Assembly (NCBI GenBank): GCA_016763855.1 | Contig: JAESSY010000049.1 | Span: 1-41,759 of the forward strand | DNA length: 41,759 nt | Source: Pseudomonadales bacterium | GTDB lineage: Bacteria; Pseudomonadota; Gammaproteobacteria; Pseudomonadales; Azotimanducaceae | Direction of reading: 5' to 3' | In this document: positions 25,986-36,160 of the stretch, one piece after another | Position numbering within the stretch: position 1 is the first letter of the stretch | Layout: each line of letters starts with the position of its first letter | The notes under the pieces: model-generated | The model's input: only the letters and a program-made list of their open reading frames with translations | What the model was told of the DNA's origin: nothing | The model's database searches: none | Position numbers and translations under genes: made by a program

Positions 25986-27740
25986 ATGAGCAAACATGAC
26001 CTTCTAATAAAAAATGGCGTAATTGTCGACGGCACAGGCATCCCATCTTTTCCAGCTGATATTGCCATTAATGGCAAGCAGATCACTGCAGTGGGTAAAG
26101 ATCTTGGTGCTGGACTGCGTGAAATCGATGCTGGCGGTAAAATCGTCACACCAGGATGGGTAGATATTCACACCCACTATGATGCTCAGGCCACCTGGGA
26201 TCCTTATCTCTCCCCTTCTTCTGAGCATGGTGTTACAACTGTAGTGATGGGAAATTGTGGCGTTGGTTTTGCACCCGTCAAAGAAGAACTTAGAAACGAG
26301 CTCATCGAATTAATGGAAGCCGTCGAAGACATACCTGGCGCTGCAATGCATGAAGGCATTGAATGGGATTGGGAAACATTTCCTGAGTTCATGACAGCAC
26401 TGGAAAAACGCTCCCATGTCATCGACTATGGTGTACAAGTTCCCCATTGTGCTCTACGCGCTTATGTCATGGGGCAACGTGGCATTGATAATGAAACCGC
26501 AAACCCCGAAGACATTGAAGCAATGCGTAAAATTGTATTGGAATCATTACAGGCAGGGGCACTGGGATTTTCCACTTCACGAACAGAAATGCACAACACG
26601 CTGCAAGGTAAGCCTATACCCGGCACTTTGGCAGAAATGGATGAATTATTTGGTATAGGCGATGCATTTAAAGAGTTTGGTCGAGGCGTTTTTCAAATGG
26701 CAGTAACCCATCGCGAAGCACCGAATGAAATTCTTTGGATGAAAGAACTGGCAAAAGAAACCGGGGCTATGGTGACTTTTAACCTTCAACAGATCGATGA
26801 AAATCCTGATCTTTATAAAGAAGATTTACGCATGCTAGATGAAGCACGCAAAGAAGGAATCCACAACTTACGGGGGCAATTTTCTGGCCGTCCGGTAGGC
26901 GTGCTAATGGGCTGGGAAACGAGCATACATCCCTTTATCGGTCATCCTGATTATCAAGCACTCGCCCGCCTTCCCATTGAGGAAAGACGCAAAGAGTTGA
27001 ATAAACCAGAAGTACGAGCAAAATTAATCGCAGGGGGTAAAATTCGCACTGACGGCCTGCCAAAAAACACACCTATTCCAGATGCCTTTCTCAACTTTCT
27101 CGTCGCCTTCACCAGTAAAATGTTTCCCATGGATCAGAACAATGACTATGAGCCAGAACCGGCCAATTCCATTGCGGGTCAATCCGAAACAACAGGACGC
27201 ACACCGGCAGATCTGATCTTTGAGGCGCTTAACGCTCAAAACGGGCGAGGTATGCTGTACTTCCCACTATTCGGTTATGCCAATGGCAACTTTGATGCCA
27301 TTCTCGAGACCATGCGCCATCCACAAACAGGTATCAGCTTGTCAGACGGCGGCGCTCACTGTGGAGCAATCTGTGATGCAGGAACACCGACCTATATGTT
27401 GATGCATTGGGTGCGGGATCGAACACGAGGTGAACGCCAATCATTAGAGTTTATTGTTCGCCAACAAACCTTTGAAACCGCGCATCAATACGGTTTGAAT
27501 GATCGCGGAGTTCTCGCCCCCGGGATGAAAGCAGATGTGAATATTATTGATCTTGAGAATCTGGGGCTAACGGCACCAGAGATGCGTCATGATTTCCCAG
27601 CCGATGGACGCCGACTATATCAAGGTGCTAAAGGTTACCAGGCGACAATTGTGTCAGGGCAAGTTGTTTTTGAAAATGGGCAGGCAACGGGACTGCTACC
27701 TGGAAAGTTGATTCGGGGTGCACAATCTAAGGGTGCTTGA
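25986..27740 (+). CDS. D-aminoacylase family amidohydrolase (N-acyl-D-amino-acid deacylase-like)
   Basis: A 584-residue metal-dependent hydrolase. Seen: an N-terminal beta domain with LLIKNGVIVDGTG, the metal-binding GWVDIHTHYDAQATWDP with HxH at about 62-64, MGNCGVGFAP near 90, SLQAGALGFSTSR near 190, and a C-terminal segment SDGGAHCGAICDAGTPTYML near residue 447 with the conserved Asp. The family hydrolyses N-acyl-D-amino acids or related amides; the exact substrate is not predictable. The ATG at 25986 is preferred over the GTG four codons upstream (25974). It stands alone between the ATL gene and convergent msrB. Confidence 0.85.
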   Translation: MSKHDLLIKNGVIVDGTGIPSFPADIAINGKQITAVGKDLGAGLREIDAGGKIVTPGWVDIHTHYDAQATWDPYLSPSSEHGVTTVVMGNCGVGFAPVKEELRNELIELMEAVEDIPGAAMHEGIEWDWETFPEFMTALEKRSHVIDYGVQVPHCALRAYVMGQRGIDNETANPEDIEAMRKIVLESLQAGALGFSTSRTEMHNTLQGKPIPGTLAEMDELFGIGDAFKEFGRGVFQMAVTHREAPNEILWMKELAKETGAMVTFNLQQIDENPDLYKEDLRMLDEARKEGIHNLRGQFSGRPVGVLMGWETSIHPFIGHPDYQALARLPIEERRKELNKPEVRAKLIAGGKIRTDGLPKNTPIPDAFLNFLVAFTSKMFPMDQNNDYEPEPANSIAGQSETTGRTPADLIFEALNAQNGRGMLYFPLFGYANGNFDAILETMRHPQTGISLSDGGAHCGAICDAGTPTYMLMHWVRDRTRGERQSLEFIVRQQTFETAHQYGLNDRGVLAPGMKADVNIIDLENLGLTAPEMRHDFPADGRRLYQGAKGYQATIVSGQVVFENGQATGLLPGKLIRGAQSKGA

Positions 27741-27763
27741 AGCTTGTACCTAAGTAGAGATCA

Positions 27764-28141
27764 TTAGCCAATATCATCGCTACTAATAAACTTCATTGAA
27801 ACAGAATTGACGCAGTGACGAATGTTCTTGTCCGTCAAGCCCTCACCTCCAAAGACATGCCCTAAATGACCGTCACAATTTGCACATAGAATTTCAACTC
27901 TTCTGCCATCAGCATCAGATTCGCGCTTAATAGCCTTGTCGATTTCATCGTCAAAGCTGGGCCAGCCGCAGGTAGATTGGAATTTGTGTTCTGAGCGATA
28001 GAGCGCAGCATCACACTGTTTGCATACGTATAATCCGCCTTCGTAGAAGTTATCGTATTTGCCTGTAAAGGGTCGTTCTGTTCCCTTGTTGATGATGACA
28101 CTTTGTTCTTCATTGTTCAGTTTATTGAATTCAGTGCTCAT
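27764..28141 (-). CDS. msrB: Peptide-methionine (R)-S-oxide reductase MsrB
   Basis: A 125-residue repair enzyme that reduces the R form of methionine sulfoxide. Seen: zinc cysteines CKQC (40-43) and CANC (86-89), GWPSF (59-63), [11 protein letters not shown] (91-101) and the catalytic Cys110 in [10 protein letters not shown]. Cys58 in QSTCGW is the likely resolving cysteine. No signal peptide, so cytoplasmic, and not fused to MsrA. The ATG at 28141 has AGGGGA upstream. It converges on the amidohydrolase gene. Confidence 0.95.
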   Translation of the reverse strand: MSTEFNKLNNEEQSVIINKGTERPFTGKYDNFYEGGLYVCKQCDAALYRSEHKFQSTCGWPSFDDEIDKAIKRESDADGRRVEILCANCDGHLGHVFGGEGLTDKNIRHCVNSVSMKFISSDDIG

Positions 28142-28307
28142 TTTTCCCCTAAAATGTGATTTTGCGGCTCAGCTTTTGTGACCGCTAAAATACCAGTTTA
28201 AGGGTTAGCATGTAACCTCTTTTTTGTTGACTCTTTTGAAATAAAGCAGCCATACACAATGCCATCTTCTGAGCTGACATGATGATTTAGACAGCGCTAA
28301 AAAAACA

Positions 28308-29636
28308 CTACGCTCGGCTTTCCCGCCTAATGAGTACCCACACTAATACAATAGCAGGGATGCCAAGCCCTGCTGCCGCAATAAAGAATACAAAATAGCC
28401 TTCGCTATCCACGACTAAACCTGAAAAACCACTGATGAATTTTCCGGGCAATGTCATCAAAGAGCTAAAGAGCGCGTATTGTGTGGCAGTGTAAGCACGA
28501 TTGGTCAGACTGGAAAGATAGGCAATAAAAGCCGTCGCAGCGAAACCGCCACTCAAATTATCTGCACTAATGACAATCGCCAATGAGCTGATCTCTGGCG
28601 TCATCAACGATAGGCCTGCAAATAATAGATTAGTGGATGCCACGGCTACCGCACCGATAAGTAAGCATCTGAAGATATTCCATTTCACCACCAAGATACC
28701 GCAAATGGCTGATCCGAGTATCGACATAAAAAACCCAAACACTTTCGCGACATTCGCGATCTCGGTTTTTGAATAACCCATATCGAGATAAAAAGGATTT
28801 GCCATAATACCCATCGCAATATCACTCAGTCGGAAAACGGCGATAAATAACAGAATCACCAAGGCAAATTGGCCGTTTCTCGTGAAGAAATCCACAAAGG
28901 GTTGCACCATGGCATCATTAACCCAAGATTTTGCAATAACCCAAACCGGCGCACGGTTTCCATCTTCTAGTAAGGGTATTTCAAAAATTTTACGATCGAC
29001 ATCAGGTTCTTGAATCACTAAAACAGTCACAATACCAATACCCGTTAAACCTGCCATGACTTGATAAGCGACAGCCCAGCTCTGATATTCAGCAATGTAT
29101 AAAGCACCTGCTCCTGCCACCAGTAAAGCAACACGGTAGCCAAAAATATAGGTCGCAGACATTGCACCCTGATAAGCTTCTGGCATTGCTTCAATACGAT
29201 AGGCATCGATGGCAATGTCCTGAGTCGCCGATGAAAATGCAACAATAAAAGCGAATAAAGAAAGAATGTACAACTGGCTAGATCCTACAAACATCATACC
29301 CACCAGACCCAAGGCAATGCCTATTTGACCTACCAAAATCCAGCTTCTTCTTTGCCCCAGCGCTTTTGTTAGAAATGGTACGCTCAGCCTATCGACCACC
29401 GGTGCCCAGAAGACTTTAACGGAATAAGTAATACCCACCCATGCAAAAAAACCGATAGCACTTCGACTCACACCATCATCGCGTAACCAGGCAGTCAGTG
29501 TTGAAAACACCAATAGATATGGAAGCCCTCCTGCAAAACCGAGGAATGCCATCGTGATCACTCTGGGTTTGCGGTAGACGAGGAATACTTCTTTCCAGCT
29601 TAACTTTACTTTTTCTTCAGAGAGATCAGAGCGCAT
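28308..29636 (-). CDS. ampG: AmpG-like muropeptide transporter (MFS)
   Basis: A 442-residue major-facilitator permease with about 12 membrane spans. The first span region, VITMAFLGFAGGLPYLLVFS, the following TLTAWLRDDGVSRSAIGFF, and SATQDIAIDAYRIEAMPEA near residue 136 are AmpG signatures. It imports GlcNAc-anhydroMurNAc peptides for recycling; AmpD, which processes them in the cytoplasm, is encoded at 37868-38413. Stands alone, followed upstream by yajQ on the same strand (48-base gap). Confidence 0.9.
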   Translation of the reverse strand: MRSDLSEEKVKLSWKEVFLVYRKPRVITMAFLGFAGGLPYLLVFSTLTAWLRDDGVSRSAIGFFAWVGITYSVKVFWAPVVDRLSVPFLTKALGQRRSWILVGQIGIALGLVGMMFVGSSQLYILSLFAFIVAFSSATQDIAIDAYRIEAMPEAYQGAMSATYIFGYRVALLVAGAGALYIAEYQSWAVAYQVMAGLTGIGIVTVLVIQEPDVDRKIFEIPLLEDGNRAPVWVIAKSWVNDAMVQPFVDFFTRNGQFALVILLFIAVFRLSDIAMGIMANPFYLDMGYSKTEIANVAKVFGFFMSILGSAICGILVVKWNIFRCLLIGAVAVASTNLLFAGLSLMTPEISSLAIVISADNLSGGFAATAFIAYLSSLTNRAYTATQYALFSSLMTLPGKFISGFSGLVVDSEGYFVFFIAAAGLGIPAIVLVWVLIRRESRA

Positions 29637-29684
29637 AAGATATTAATCTCAGCTTAAACATGATTCCACGAGTAAAAATCAAAC

Positions 29685-30167
29685 TTAGTCTCTGAAATTA
29701 TTAAATTGCAGAGGCATATCAATCTCGCTGGCTTTTAACAGCGCCATGACTTGTTGTAGATCATCACGCTTTTTACCGGTCACCCTGACTTTCTCGCCTT
29801 GTATTGCTGCCTGCACCTTGATCTTCTCCTGCTTGATCATTTTAACAATCTTTCTCGCAAGATCAATTTCAATCCCTTGACGAACGATCGCGGTTTGATG
29901 AAGTAATTTTCCGTGGGGCCGAATGTCTTTTACTTCTAGAACTCTAACATCAATCGATCGATTGACGAGCTTACTCCTGAGGATGTCTAGCATTTGTTCC
30001 AGCTGTATCTCAGCTTCTGCGGTCATTTCAATTTCGAAGTCTTTTCGTTCAAAACTCGAAGTCACACCCTTAAAGTCATAGCGAGTCTTAAGCTCTCTAT
30101 TCGCCTGATCCACAGCATTGGTTATCTCAAATACGTCTACTTCTGAAACAGTATCAAAAGATGGCAT
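29685..30167 (-). CDS. yajQ: YajQ family nucleotide-binding protein (UPF0234)
   Basis: A 160-residue cytoplasmic protein of the YajQ family, beginning [20 protein letters not shown] with the characteristic [12 protein letters not shown] and ending [20 protein letters not shown]. Some members bind cyclic di-GMP and act as co-regulators; others bind nucleotides or RNA. The neighbouring divergent gene encodes a degenerate GGDEF protein, which makes a shared nucleotide theme possible, though unproven. The ATG at 30167 has AAGGGGA upstream. Confidence 0.93.
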   Translation of the reverse strand: MPSFDTVSEVDVFEITNAVDQANRELKTRYDFKGVTSSFERKDFEIEMTAEAEIQLEQMLDILRSKLVNRSIDVRVLEVKDIRPHGKLLHQTAIVRQGIEIDLARKIVKMIKQEKIKVQAAIQGEKVRVTGKKRDDLQQVMALLKASEIDMPLQFNNFRD

Positions 30168-30278
30168 GTCATTTCCCCTTCTCTCATTACAAAAAGTTTA
30201 TTACAATCAGTACGAACTTATTAACCAAGCATATCAGATTAGTCATCTCTTGAACGCTACGGTATTTATTATAAAAAT

Positions 30279-31217
30279 ATGAATGATTTTCCGATAGTCA
30301 CCATCAAAAATTCTAGTACACCCCAAGTAATCTATGATGATCTGATGTTGTCCTATAGCAACATTACCTACTGCACTGGTGGCGTGGATGGTTTGCAAAT
30401 TCTTGAGCAATCCCCAGCCCACGTCGTGATCATTGGAAGCGAAACTGATGACTTGAGTGGGCTAGAAATAGCAGAAGCGATCAGAGAAATTGATGATGAC
30501 GCAAACCACTTTACCTATATTATTATTGTCGGCGATCTACCCATCGAAGACTTAGTCAAATATGGTATAGATGCTCATATTCCGCTAAATCGTATGCACA
30601 GCTTGACTCATTTGATATCCGTCGGTTGCCGTCTGGCGAATCAAATAAAATCGCTTCAGGAAATCAATAAAGATTTACGGAATTCAAATCAGATACTACA
30701 AAAGGGTCAGCTATTGGATCCATTAACGGGTCTTGGTAATCGCCGTTATGCTGAGCAAATTCTGCAAGATTCGATTCGCCAGATTGAATCAAGAGGTGGG
30801 GCCGTTTGTTTCTTATTGATATCAGTTCACAACTTTGAGGAAACCATAGAGAAATATGATGGAAAAATCGCTGACCAGCTTATTGTCTCAATTTCCGAAA
30901 AAATTCAGCACTTAATTAGACCGATGGATATTGTGACCTACTATGGGCCTGGACAATTTGCATTGGTCTTATTGCAACCTACCATTGAACACTGTACTGC
31001 AGAATGCTATCAGCGAATATTCGATGGTGTACGATTAAAAAGTTATAAAACTTCTGCTGGCTTCCTACCGGCAAATATCGCCATGAGCCTATGTGCCAGC
31101 CATGCTGAAAATGGCCCGCCGAATCCACAGAGGTTAATTGAATCTGCACAAGAAAATTCAGAAGTCGCTTTTCAAAATGACGCCATATATGTTCATCATC
31201 TCACGCCTGTCGCGTGA
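30279..31217 (+). CDS. Degenerate receiver-GGDEF protein, possible cyclic di-GMP effector
   Basis: A 312-residue protein with two signalling domains that both look inactive. Residues 1-125 resemble a response-regulator receiver (HVVIIGSETDDLSGLEIAEA), but the phospho-acceptor position after the VVII strand is Gly53, not Asp. Residues 126-145 form a helical linker, and 147-305 are a GGDEF domain with an intact DPLTGLGNRR (147-156). The active-site signature is GPGQF (223-227) instead of GGDEF, so cyclase activity is unlikely. The inhibitory-site motif RxxD is kept as RPMD (214-217), five residues before the signature, as in effectors that bind cyclic di-GMP without making it. The adenosyltransferase gene follows after 22 bases. 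Confidence 0.85.
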   Translation: MNDFPIVTIKNSSTPQVIYDDLMLSYSNITYCTGGVDGLQILEQSPAHVVIIGSETDDLSGLEIAEAIREIDDDANHFTYIIIVGDLPIEDLVKYGIDAHIPLNRMHSLTHLISVGCRLANQIKSLQEINKDLRNSNQILQKGQLLDPLTGLGNRRYAEQILQDSIRQIESRGGAVCFLLISVHNFEETIEKYDGKIADQLIVSISEKIQHLIRPMDIVTYYGPGQFALVLLQPTIEHCTAECYQRIFDGVRLKSYKTSAGFLPANIAMSLCASHAENGPPNPQRLIESAQENSEVAFQNDAIYVHHLTPVA

Positions 31218-31239
31218 GTCTTTAGCCTGAGGATAGTTC

Positions 31240-31797
31240 GTGGGAAAGCGTTTAAGTAAAATTTATACCCGTACCGGGGATCAAGGAGAAACGGGTCTTG
31301 GGGATGGCAGCAGGATAAGCAAAGATCATGCACGGATGACAGCCATCGGGAGCATCGACGAACTCAATAGTTTTATCGGTTTGTGTATTGAAGAACTCAA
31401 AGAGCACTTAATTTTAAGCTCAATTACGGATTTTCTTAGTCATAGTCAACACCGAATATTTGATCTTGGGGGAGAAATTTCCATCCCCGGTTATCAAATT
31501 ATTGATGACAAACAGGTTTCTCAAATTGAAACAGCGCTTGATTTACTTAACGCAGATTTAGCACCATTAGAAAATTTTATATTACCGGGAGGGCATAAAC
31601 TGATTGCAGTTTTGCATCTTTGTCGAAGTGTATGCCGTAGAGCAGAAAGAGACTTAGTCACGCTGCAAAGAGATGAAAACATTAATACCGCTGGGCTTAA
31701 ATATCTAAATCGCTTATCTGACTATATATTTGTTGCCGCACGATACGCAGCGAAAGAATTGCAAATTGATGAAGTGCTTTGGGAGAAAGACGCCTAA
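31240..31797 (+). CDS. PduO-type cob(I)alamin adenosyltransferase
   Basis: A 185-residue trimeric enzyme that transfers adenosyl from ATP to cob(I)alamin. Seen: the ATP-binding IYTRTGDQGETGLGDGSRIS (8-27), AIGSIDELNSFIGL near 36-49, and the C-terminal HLCRSVCRRAERDLVTL and NRLSDYIFVAARYAAK helices. The start is GTG at 31240 with TGAGGA seven bases upstream. Its stop overlaps the convergent aceF stop by three bases. A corrinoid-binding BtuF-like protein is encoded about 4.4 kb away, suggesting salvage of corrinoids. Confidence 0.93.
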   Translation: MGKRLSKIYTRTGDQGETGLGDGSRISKDHARMTAIGSIDELNSFIGLCIEELKEHLILSSITDFLSHSQHRIFDLGGEISIPGYQIIDDKQVSQIETALDLLNADLAPLENFILPGGHKLIAVLHLCRSVCRRAERDLVTLQRDENINTAGLKYLNRLSDYIFVAARYAAKELQIDEVLWEKDA

Positions 31798-33410
31798 AGC
31801 AGCATGCGCCTCATATCACTCATCACCTGCGCCAACGTGTTGGTAAACCGCGCGGCTTCTGCCCCATCGATAGCACGATGATCGCAGGATAAAGAGAGTG
31901 GCAACATCATCCTGGGTACAAACTCTGATCCATTCCATTGTGGTGACATTTTAGATCGTGACACACCCAATATGGCGACTTCTGGCGCATTCACAATAGG
32001 GGTAAAAGCCGTACCGCCTATGCCACCTAGGCTTGAGATCGTAAACGAAGCTCCTTGCATGGCATCCATTGGTAATTTTTTGTCTCTTGCCAATCGCGCC
32101 AGTTCGCCGCACTCAGTACTAATTTGTACAATACCTTTTTTATCAGCATCTTTCAGTACTGGAACCACCAATCCGTCAGGTGTCTCAACGGCAATGCCGA
32201 TATTGTAATACTTCTTTAGTATTAAATTACCGTAGTCAGATTCAATTGACGCGTTAAACTGAGGATACTTTATCAAAACATTGACGCAAGCTTTAACGAG
32301 AAAAGCGAGGGGGGTTAGCTTAACCCCTTCTTTCGCTAGTTCAGCATTTTGATTCTTTCTAAACGCTTCTAAGTCAGTAATGTCTGCCTCATCAAATTGA
32401 GTAACGTGAGGAACGTTAAGCCAGGATCGGTGTAAATTTCGAGCAGAAGCTTTCTTGATTCGGCTCAGCGATAATAACTCAATTTCGCCAAAACGAGAAA
32501 AATCGACAGCTGGAATCGGTGGTATACCACCGCCTTCTCCTTTCTGAGACGATGGTGCAGACAATTGCTTTTTAACAAATGCTTGAATATCTTCTTTCAG
32601 TATTCGGCCACTTCGACCTGTACCCACTACATCCTCAAGATTGACACCGTATTGTCTCGCTTGTTTTCTAACTGCAGGTCCAGCGTGGACATTAACTGAT
32701 TGTCTTTCTTGAGCGCTCTTTTCAATACCTTTTTGAAGAGAAGGCGAAATTTCAGCTTTGGCTGGCTTTTTATCCGCCTGCTTAACGGGCATTTCCGTCT
32801 CAATGCGAGAATCTTCCTCTCCTTCAACGGATGCCTTCAATCTGATAATGGCATCACCCTCATTCACTTCTTGCCCTTCTTTGATCATGATTTCAAGGAC
32901 TTCACCTGCAAAGGGAGTGGGTATTTCCATACTGGCTTTGTCAGATTCCAAGACAACGATTGAATCCTCATTACCGATTATGTCACCCAGTTTAACCAGT
33001 ATTTCCGTAACCATGATGTCTTTTGCATCACCTACATCTGGCACCGAAATTGTTTTTTCTTCTTGTGTAGTTTTCTTAGCTGGGGCTGGGGTAGAAACTG
33101 ATATGGGCTCTAAAGGTTCTGATTTTACCACCTCTTCAACTTCCACAGTGCCCTCAGCTTCTGGCTTTTCATCCCCTTCTACTTCAAGCTCCAAAATAAG
33201 TGCGCCTTCATCAACCTTATCCCCTAATTTCACGGTAATACTGACAATCTTGCCACTATTGGGAGAGGGTATTTCCATACTCGCTTTGTCAGATTCCAGA
33301 ACAACTAACGAATCATCGACACTGACAGAATCTCCCACCGCAACCAGAATTTCAATAACTTCAACTTCTTCCGCTCCACCAACATCGGGAACCAAAATAT
33401 TTTCTTTCAT
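31794..33410 (-). CDS. aceF: Pyruvate dehydrogenase complex E2, dihydrolipoamide acetyltransferase
   Basis: A 538-residue E2 core. It has two lipoyl domains, each with ESDKASMEIP; the lipoylated lysines are about Lys42 and Lys158. Acidic/Pro/Ala linkers follow, then a peripheral-subunit-binding domain (about 243-282, AVRKQARQYGVNLEDVVG). The catalytic domain ends with DHRAIDGAEAARF. It transfers acetyl from lipoamide to CoA. The ATG at 33410 has AGGAAG upstream and lies eight bases after aceE. No E3 (lpd) gene follows; it must be elsewhere. Confidence 0.96.
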   Translation of the reverse strand: MKENILVPDVGGAEEVEVIEILVAVGDSVSVDDSLVVLESDKASMEIPSPNSGKIVSITVKLGDKVDEGALILELEVEGDEKPEAEGTVEVEEVVKSEPLEPISVSTPAPAKKTTQEEKTISVPDVGDAKDIMVTEILVKLGDIIGNEDSIVVLESDKASMEIPTPFAGEVLEIMIKEGQEVNEGDAIIRLKASVEGEEDSRIETEMPVKQADKKPAKAEISPSLQKGIEKSAQERQSVNVHAGPAVRKQARQYGVNLEDVVGTGRSGRILKEDIQAFVKKQLSAPSSQKGEGGGIPPIPAVDFSRFGEIELLSLSRIKKASARNLHRSWLNVPHVTQFDEADITDLEAFRKNQNAELAKEGVKLTPLAFLVKACVNVLIKYPQFNASIESDYGNLILKKYYNIGIAVETPDGLVVPVLKDADKKGIVQISTECGELARLARDKKLPMDAMQGASFTISSLGGIGGTAFTPIVNAPEVAILGVSRSKMSPQWNGSEFVPRMMLPLSLSCDHRAIDGAEAARFTNTLAQVMSDMRRMLL

Positions 33411-33418
33411 TTCGCTTC

Positions 33419-36088
33419 CTAAGTTAGTGCAGGGTCCACTTTGTCTGGATCAATATTAAATTTCTTCAAGGCCTTCGCTACCACTTTACTTGGAATGACA
33501 TTATCCTGAACCAAGGCGCTTAATGTTGCGATGACGATAAAGTAGCGGTCAACTTCAAAGAAGTGTCGTAATTTTTCTCGGGTATCACTTCGACCGAAGC
33601 CATCAGTACCGAGCACTGAGTAGGTGCCAGAAATATAATCTCTGATTTGATCAGCATAATTCTTCATATAGTCAGTCGATGCAACAACTGGCCCCTTTGT
33701 TTTTCCAAGGCAGGTTTCAACATAGCTTAGCTTGGGCGTTTCTTCCGGATGGAGCATATTCCATCGAGTTGTTGCTAAACCCTCTCTTCTCAATTCATTG
33801 AAACTAGTAACACTCCATATGTCAGCATCTATTTCAAAATCAGATTTAAGAATTTCAGCTGCCGCCATGACTTCTTGTAATATTGTTCCGCTGCCTAGAA
33901 GTTGAACCGATTTTTTACTTGCTTTCTTGATGTTCTTCTTGAATAAATACATGCCTTTTATGATCCCATCTTTACACCCTTTGGGCATAGCGGGCTGAGC
34001 ATAGTTCTCATTCATAATGGTGATGTAATAATATTTAGCCAATCTCTGCACATACATTTCTTCAAGTCCATGCTGGATAATAACCGCGAGTTCATAACCA
34101 AAGGTCGGGTCGTAAGAGGTACAATTTGGAACGGTATTAGCAAGAATATGAGAATGACCATCCTGATGCTGCAAGCCTTCACCATTGAGAGTCGTTCTAC
34201 CTGCTGTCCCGCCCAACAAGAAACCTCTGGCTTGCAGGTCCCCTGCCGCCCAACATAAGTCACCCACACGCTGAAAACCAAACATAGAGTAGAAAACATA
34301 AAAAGGAACCAGTGGGCAGTTGTTATTCGCATAAGATGTTGCTGCCGCCAACCACGCCGAGAAGGCGCCACCTTCATTGATACCCTCTTCCATTACCTGG
34401 CCTTTTGAATCTTCCCGGTAATACATAATTTGACCCGCATCGGTGGGTTCATATAGTTGTCCGACACTGGAATAGATCCCCAACTGCCGAAACATTCCCT
34501 CCATACCAAAGGTTCGTGCTTCATCAGGCACTATCGGTACAACGCGCGTTCCAATTTCTTTGTCCTTAATAATCGCAGAAAGGATTCTGACAAAAGCCAT
34601 TGTGGTGGATATTTCCCTATCGCCTGAGCCTTTTGTTATCGCTTCAAAAGCATCCAACTTAGGTACCTTTAGGCTTTCAAATTCTGGGTTTCTACTTGGC
34701 AAGAATCCTCCCAGAGATTCTCTCCGAGATTGTAAATAGCGCATTTCCGGACTATCGTCTGCTGGTCTGTAATAAGAAATGTTTTCTAATTCAGAATCAG
34801 GTAGTGGAATATCAAATCGATCCCGGAATAATTTCAGTTCTTCGAGATCAAGTTTCTTCACAGAGTGGGTAATATTTTGTGCTTCACCGGCTAAACCGAG
34901 CCCATATCCCTTTACGGTTTTGGCGAGAATGACGGTAGGCTGGCCTTTGTGCTTCGTTGCTGCCGCATAAGCTGCATATACCTTGTAAGGATCATGACCA
35001 CCGCGATTGAGCCTATAAATATCATCATCCGTCATACTCTCAACCATTTTTAAGAGTTCTGGATCTTTGCCGAAGAAATGTTCCCGAGTATATCCCCCTT
35101 CTCTGCTCTTGTAGGCTTGATATTCGCCGTCGACGGCCTCGTCCATCCGCTTCTGCATCAGGCCATGTTTGTCCTTTTCGAATAGGGGATCCCACATTCG
35201 ACCCCAGACTACTTTAATCACATTCCAACCAGCACCACGAAAAGCACCTTCTAGCTCTTGAATAATTTTGCCATTCCCTCTCACTGGGCCATCAAGTCGT
35301 TGAAGATTACAGTTAACAACAAATATTAAATTTTCAAGTTTCTCGCGACCCGCTAGTGCAATCGCGCCCAATGATTCAGGCTCATCCATTTCACCATCAC
35401 CGGTAAAACACCAGACTTTTCTGTCCTTTGCTTCTGCGAGTCCACGATGATCAAGATATTGCATTACATGAGCTTGATAGATCGCTTGCAAAGGACCTAA
35501 GCCCATTGAAACTGTGGGAAATTGCCAGTAGTCAGGCATTAGCCAAGGATGGGGATAGGAAGATAATCCATCTCCATCGGTTTCCTGACGAAATTTGTCT
35601 AATTGTTCTTCTGAGATGCGACCTTCAAGAAAAGACCGTGCATAGATACCGGGTGCACAGTGCCCTTGTATATAGAGCAAGTCACCTTCTTGAGCTGGCG
35701 TGCTGGCACGGAAAAAATAATTAAAACCAACATCATAGAGCGTTGCACTGGACTGGAAACTGGAAATATGACCACCCAAAGTGCCGTCTTTTAAATTGGC
35801 TCGCATTACCATCGCCATAGCATTCCAGCGAATCAAGGAACGAATCCCGCGCTCCATAAATAGATCACCAGGCATACGAGCTTCTTTTTCTACCGGGATC
35901 GTATTTCTATAGGGTGTTGTAATCGCGTAGGGTAGTTGAGCACCTGTTTCGGTTACTTTAACTGACAATCTTTCTAGTAAAAATTGTGCTCTTTCAATAC
36001 CTTCTGTTTCAATGATCGAAGATATAGCTTCAATCCATTCCTTGGTTTCAACGGGGTCTTCATCAGCATTAATATGCTCGGTCGCCAT
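33419..36088 (-). CDS. aceE: Pyruvate dehydrogenase complex E1 component (homodimeric)
   Basis: An 889-residue thiamine-diphosphate enzyme of the single-chain gammaproteobacterial type. The cofactor motif runs from GDGEMDEPESLGAIALAGRE to VVNCNLQRLDG. Also seen: GGHISSFQSSATLYDVGFNY near residue 105, GLGLAGEAQNITHSVKKLD near 400, and GTDGFGRSDTREKLRHFFEV near the C terminus. It decarboxylates pyruvate and loads acetyl on AceF. The ATG at 36088 has AAGGAGAT, a strong ribosome-binding site. First in the aceEF operon; no PdhR-type regulator is adjacent. Confidence 0.97.
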   Translation of the reverse strand: MATEHINADEDPVETKEWIEAISSIIETEGIERAQFLLERLSVKVTETGAQLPYAITTPYRNTIPVEKEARMPGDLFMERGIRSLIRWNAMAMVMRANLKDGTLGGHISSFQSSATLYDVGFNYFFRASTPAQEGDLLYIQGHCAPGIYARSFLEGRISEEQLDKFRQETDGDGLSSYPHPWLMPDYWQFPTVSMGLGPLQAIYQAHVMQYLDHRGLAEAKDRKVWCFTGDGEMDEPESLGAIALAGREKLENLIFVVNCNLQRLDGPVRGNGKIIQELEGAFRGAGWNVIKVVWGRMWDPLFEKDKHGLMQKRMDEAVDGEYQAYKSREGGYTREHFFGKDPELLKMVESMTDDDIYRLNRGGHDPYKVYAAYAAATKHKGQPTVILAKTVKGYGLGLAGEAQNITHSVKKLDLEELKLFRDRFDIPLPDSELENISYYRPADDSPEMRYLQSRRESLGGFLPSRNPEFESLKVPKLDAFEAITKGSGDREISTTMAFVRILSAIIKDKEIGTRVVPIVPDEARTFGMEGMFRQLGIYSSVGQLYEPTDAGQIMYYREDSKGQVMEEGINEGGAFSAWLAAATSYANNNCPLVPFYVFYSMFGFQRVGDLCWAAGDLQARGFLLGGTAGRTTLNGEGLQHQDGHSHILANTVPNCTSYDPTFGYELAVIIQHGLEEMYVQRLAKYYYITIMNENYAQPAMPKGCKDGIIKGMYLFKKNIKKASKKSVQLLGSGTILQEVMAAAEILKSDFEIDADIWSVTSFNELRREGLATTRWNMLHPEETPKLSYVETCLGKTKGPVVASTDYMKNYADQIRDYISGTYSVLGTDGFGRSDTREKLRHFFEVDRYFIVIATLSALVQDNVIPSKVVAKALKKFNIDPDKVDPALT

Positions 36089-36160
36089 TCATATCTCCTT
36101 GTCAGCACCGAATCTCGACGTATCTACAAAGTATAGCTTATAGATCGCAATTGATGGGGA

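Noticed and set aside
28204-28236. Hairpin GGTTA-GCATG-TAACC followed by T-rich DNA
   Set aside because: It points to the plus strand, where no gene ends nearby, and the stem has only five or six pairs.
32758-33459. 233-codon Ser/Thr/Pro-rich frame antisense to aceF
   Set aside because: It mirrors the repetitive lipoyl domains and linkers of aceF; composition is that of an antisense shadow.
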